Below are positions 63,232 through 64,000 of a stretch of 64,000 nucleotides of DNA, piece after piece. A program made the translations under genes and the position numbers. How positions within the stretch are numbered: position 1 is the stretch's first letter; every line of letters starts with the position of its first letter. The notes under the pieces were generated by a model. It had not been told where the DNA came from, ran no database searches, and saw nothing but the letters and a program-made list of their open reading frames with translations. The stretch lies in contig NZ_SBKO01000002.1 in assembly GCF_004122165.1 (NCBI RefSeq), forward strand, positions 248,001 through 312,000. Reading direction: 5' to 3'. This stretch comes from Flavobacterium amnicola (GTDB lineage: Bacteria > Bacteroidota > Bacteroidia > Flavobacteriales > Flavobacteriaceae).

Positions 63232-64000
63232 TTATTTCCCATCTACATAATCTTGTAAGTATTGGAATCTTTCGGTTAATTGACCGTTTTTACAAATAGT
63301 CCCTCGTTCCAAAATACCATCCGCATCATTATTGTACAAGGCTGGAATAACGTGTTCTAAGAACATTTCTCCAAAACCTTCACTCGCATCTTTAGGCAAT
63401 TCACAAGGTAGATTATCAACAGACATCACCACAATGGCTGCTGGATGATCATAATGCACTTCTTTGTGTTCACTAGGCAAATATCCAAAAATTGGATCAG
63501 CAATAGTAGAAGCACGAAGTGTACAAGCAATCGGACCATCAACATCACATGAAATATCGGCAACCACTTTAATTTTATTATCGTGTGCATTAAGCATTTC
63601 GCGAGTTAAAATCGCAGGAGCGCCATTTCCATAAAAATGTCCTGCCATGAAAATATCTGAAACTTTTGAAAAACGCTCAAAATTCGACGTATATTCCTGT
63701 GGATTGGCATAAAAATCCTTTTTATCGAAAGGTTTTCCGTCTATTCTTTTATTATAATCTTCTAAATCGATATGCGTATAAACGGGCTTATCGTAGTTCT
63801 TAGTCAGATAATCCTCAATCGAAACCTGTTTGATTTTCATCGCGTCAAGCATTTCTTTGGCTCCTAATCCAACTTTTCCATGACCAGTTAATACAATTTT
63901 AATTGGCGGCAACATTGGGCGACGCAAACGCTCAATCAATTCGTTTTGATCTTTCAATGTTTCTGCTTTCACTAAATTGAACAAATCAAACTTCATTCCG
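63232..64000 (-). CDS. Saccharopine dehydrogenase (lysine-forming)/AlaDH-PNT-like oxidoreductase, 5' end missing
   Basis: The frame is open through the window end; the ATG at 63996 is probably internal, as the family is about 400 residues and only the NAD-binding C-terminal part is seen. It contains the dinucleotide motif TGHGKVGLGA, VVADISCDVDGPI and VMSVDNLPCELPKDASEGFGEMF, which match fungal LYS1-type saccharopine dehydrogenases (VDVSCD..NP and SIDHLPTLLPRESSEAF). Bacteroidota homologues are often named alanine dehydrogenase; the LYS1-type motifs argue against classical alanine dehydrogenase. Actual substrate unknown. Confidence 0.75.
   Translation of the reverse strand, partial: GMKFDLFNLVKAETLKDQNELIERLRRPMLPPIKIVLTGHGKVGLGAKEMLDAMKIKQVSIEDYLTKNYDKPVYTHIDLEDYNKRIDGKPFDKKDFYANPQEYTSNFERFSKVSDIFMAGHFYGNGAPAILTREMLNAHDNKIKVVADISCDVDGPIACTLRASTIADPIFGYLPSEHKEVHYDHPAAIVVMSVDNLPCELPKDASEGFGEMFLEHVIPALYNNDADGILERGTICKNGQLTERFQYLQDYVDGK

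Overview
The window is ordinary chromosomal DNA from a member of the Bacteroidota, almost certainly the Flavobacteriaceae and probably Flavobacterium or a close relative. The signs are AT-rich sequence, promoters of the Bacteroidota type (TTG, about 19-21 nt, then TAnnTTTG), almost no Shine-Dalgarno sequences, a fused SecDF, a fused CcoN-CcoO oxidase subunit, a type IX secretion C-terminal tail and gene orders such as nusB-DUF1573-yajC. I saw no tRNA, rRNA, CRISPR array, IS element, integrase or phage gene.

Layout. 1-22,100 is mostly minus-strand housekeeping: yajC (cut by the edge), a DUF1573 lipoprotein, nusB, a large T9SS-exported repeat protein, a leucine/Glu dehydrogenase, secDF, mdh, gyrB, asnB, a GreA-like factor and an outer-membrane barrel plus TPR protein pair; an ABC exporter and a PUR-type protein run on the plus strand. 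22,200-25,300 holds ftsE, hemN and a DUF4386 membrane protein. 25,400-35,400 is the high-affinity respiration block: ccoS-ccoNO-ccoQ-ccoP-ccoG-ccoH-DsbD-like gene on the minus strand, the copper ATPase gene ccoI, and a divergent Crp/Fnr regulator. 35,400-38,700 holds a rhodanese/redoxin/TlpA operon and a divergent MarR-nitroreductase-YceI operon. 38,750-44,600 is an ABC ATPase plus a permease fused to an M1-type peptidase, bracketed by two paralogous DUF2975 + HTH cassettes. 44,640-51,211 is a complete trpEGDCFBA operon behind a leader peptide with three tandem Trp codons and an attenuator. 51,388-56,210 is a TetR-TolC-EmrA-EmrB efflux operon; then kdsA, an unknown exported protein, DUF4256, a small-membrane-protein/winged-helix/CreD cassette, an M28 peptidase and a truncated LYS1-like dehydrogenase.

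The most informative signals are regulatory. (1) Three promoters (hemN, ccoS operon, ccoI) each carry an FNR-like palindrome of form ATGAY-N4-RTCAT ending exactly 30 nt before the last G of the -7 element; the Crp/Fnr gene sits in the middle and the ccoI copy also covers its own promoter, so a self-contained low-oxygen regulon is readable from sequence. (2) A trp leader peptide reading WWW precedes a 13-bp terminator hairpin. (3) The two DUF2975/HTH cassettes each carry a direct repeat with exactly 21-bp phase over the promoter. (4) MarR, TetR and winged-helix genes each sit next to duplicated palindromes that overlap their own promoters. These promoter elements also show that several long open frames begin too early: the true ATG normally lies about 18-31 nt after the -7 element.
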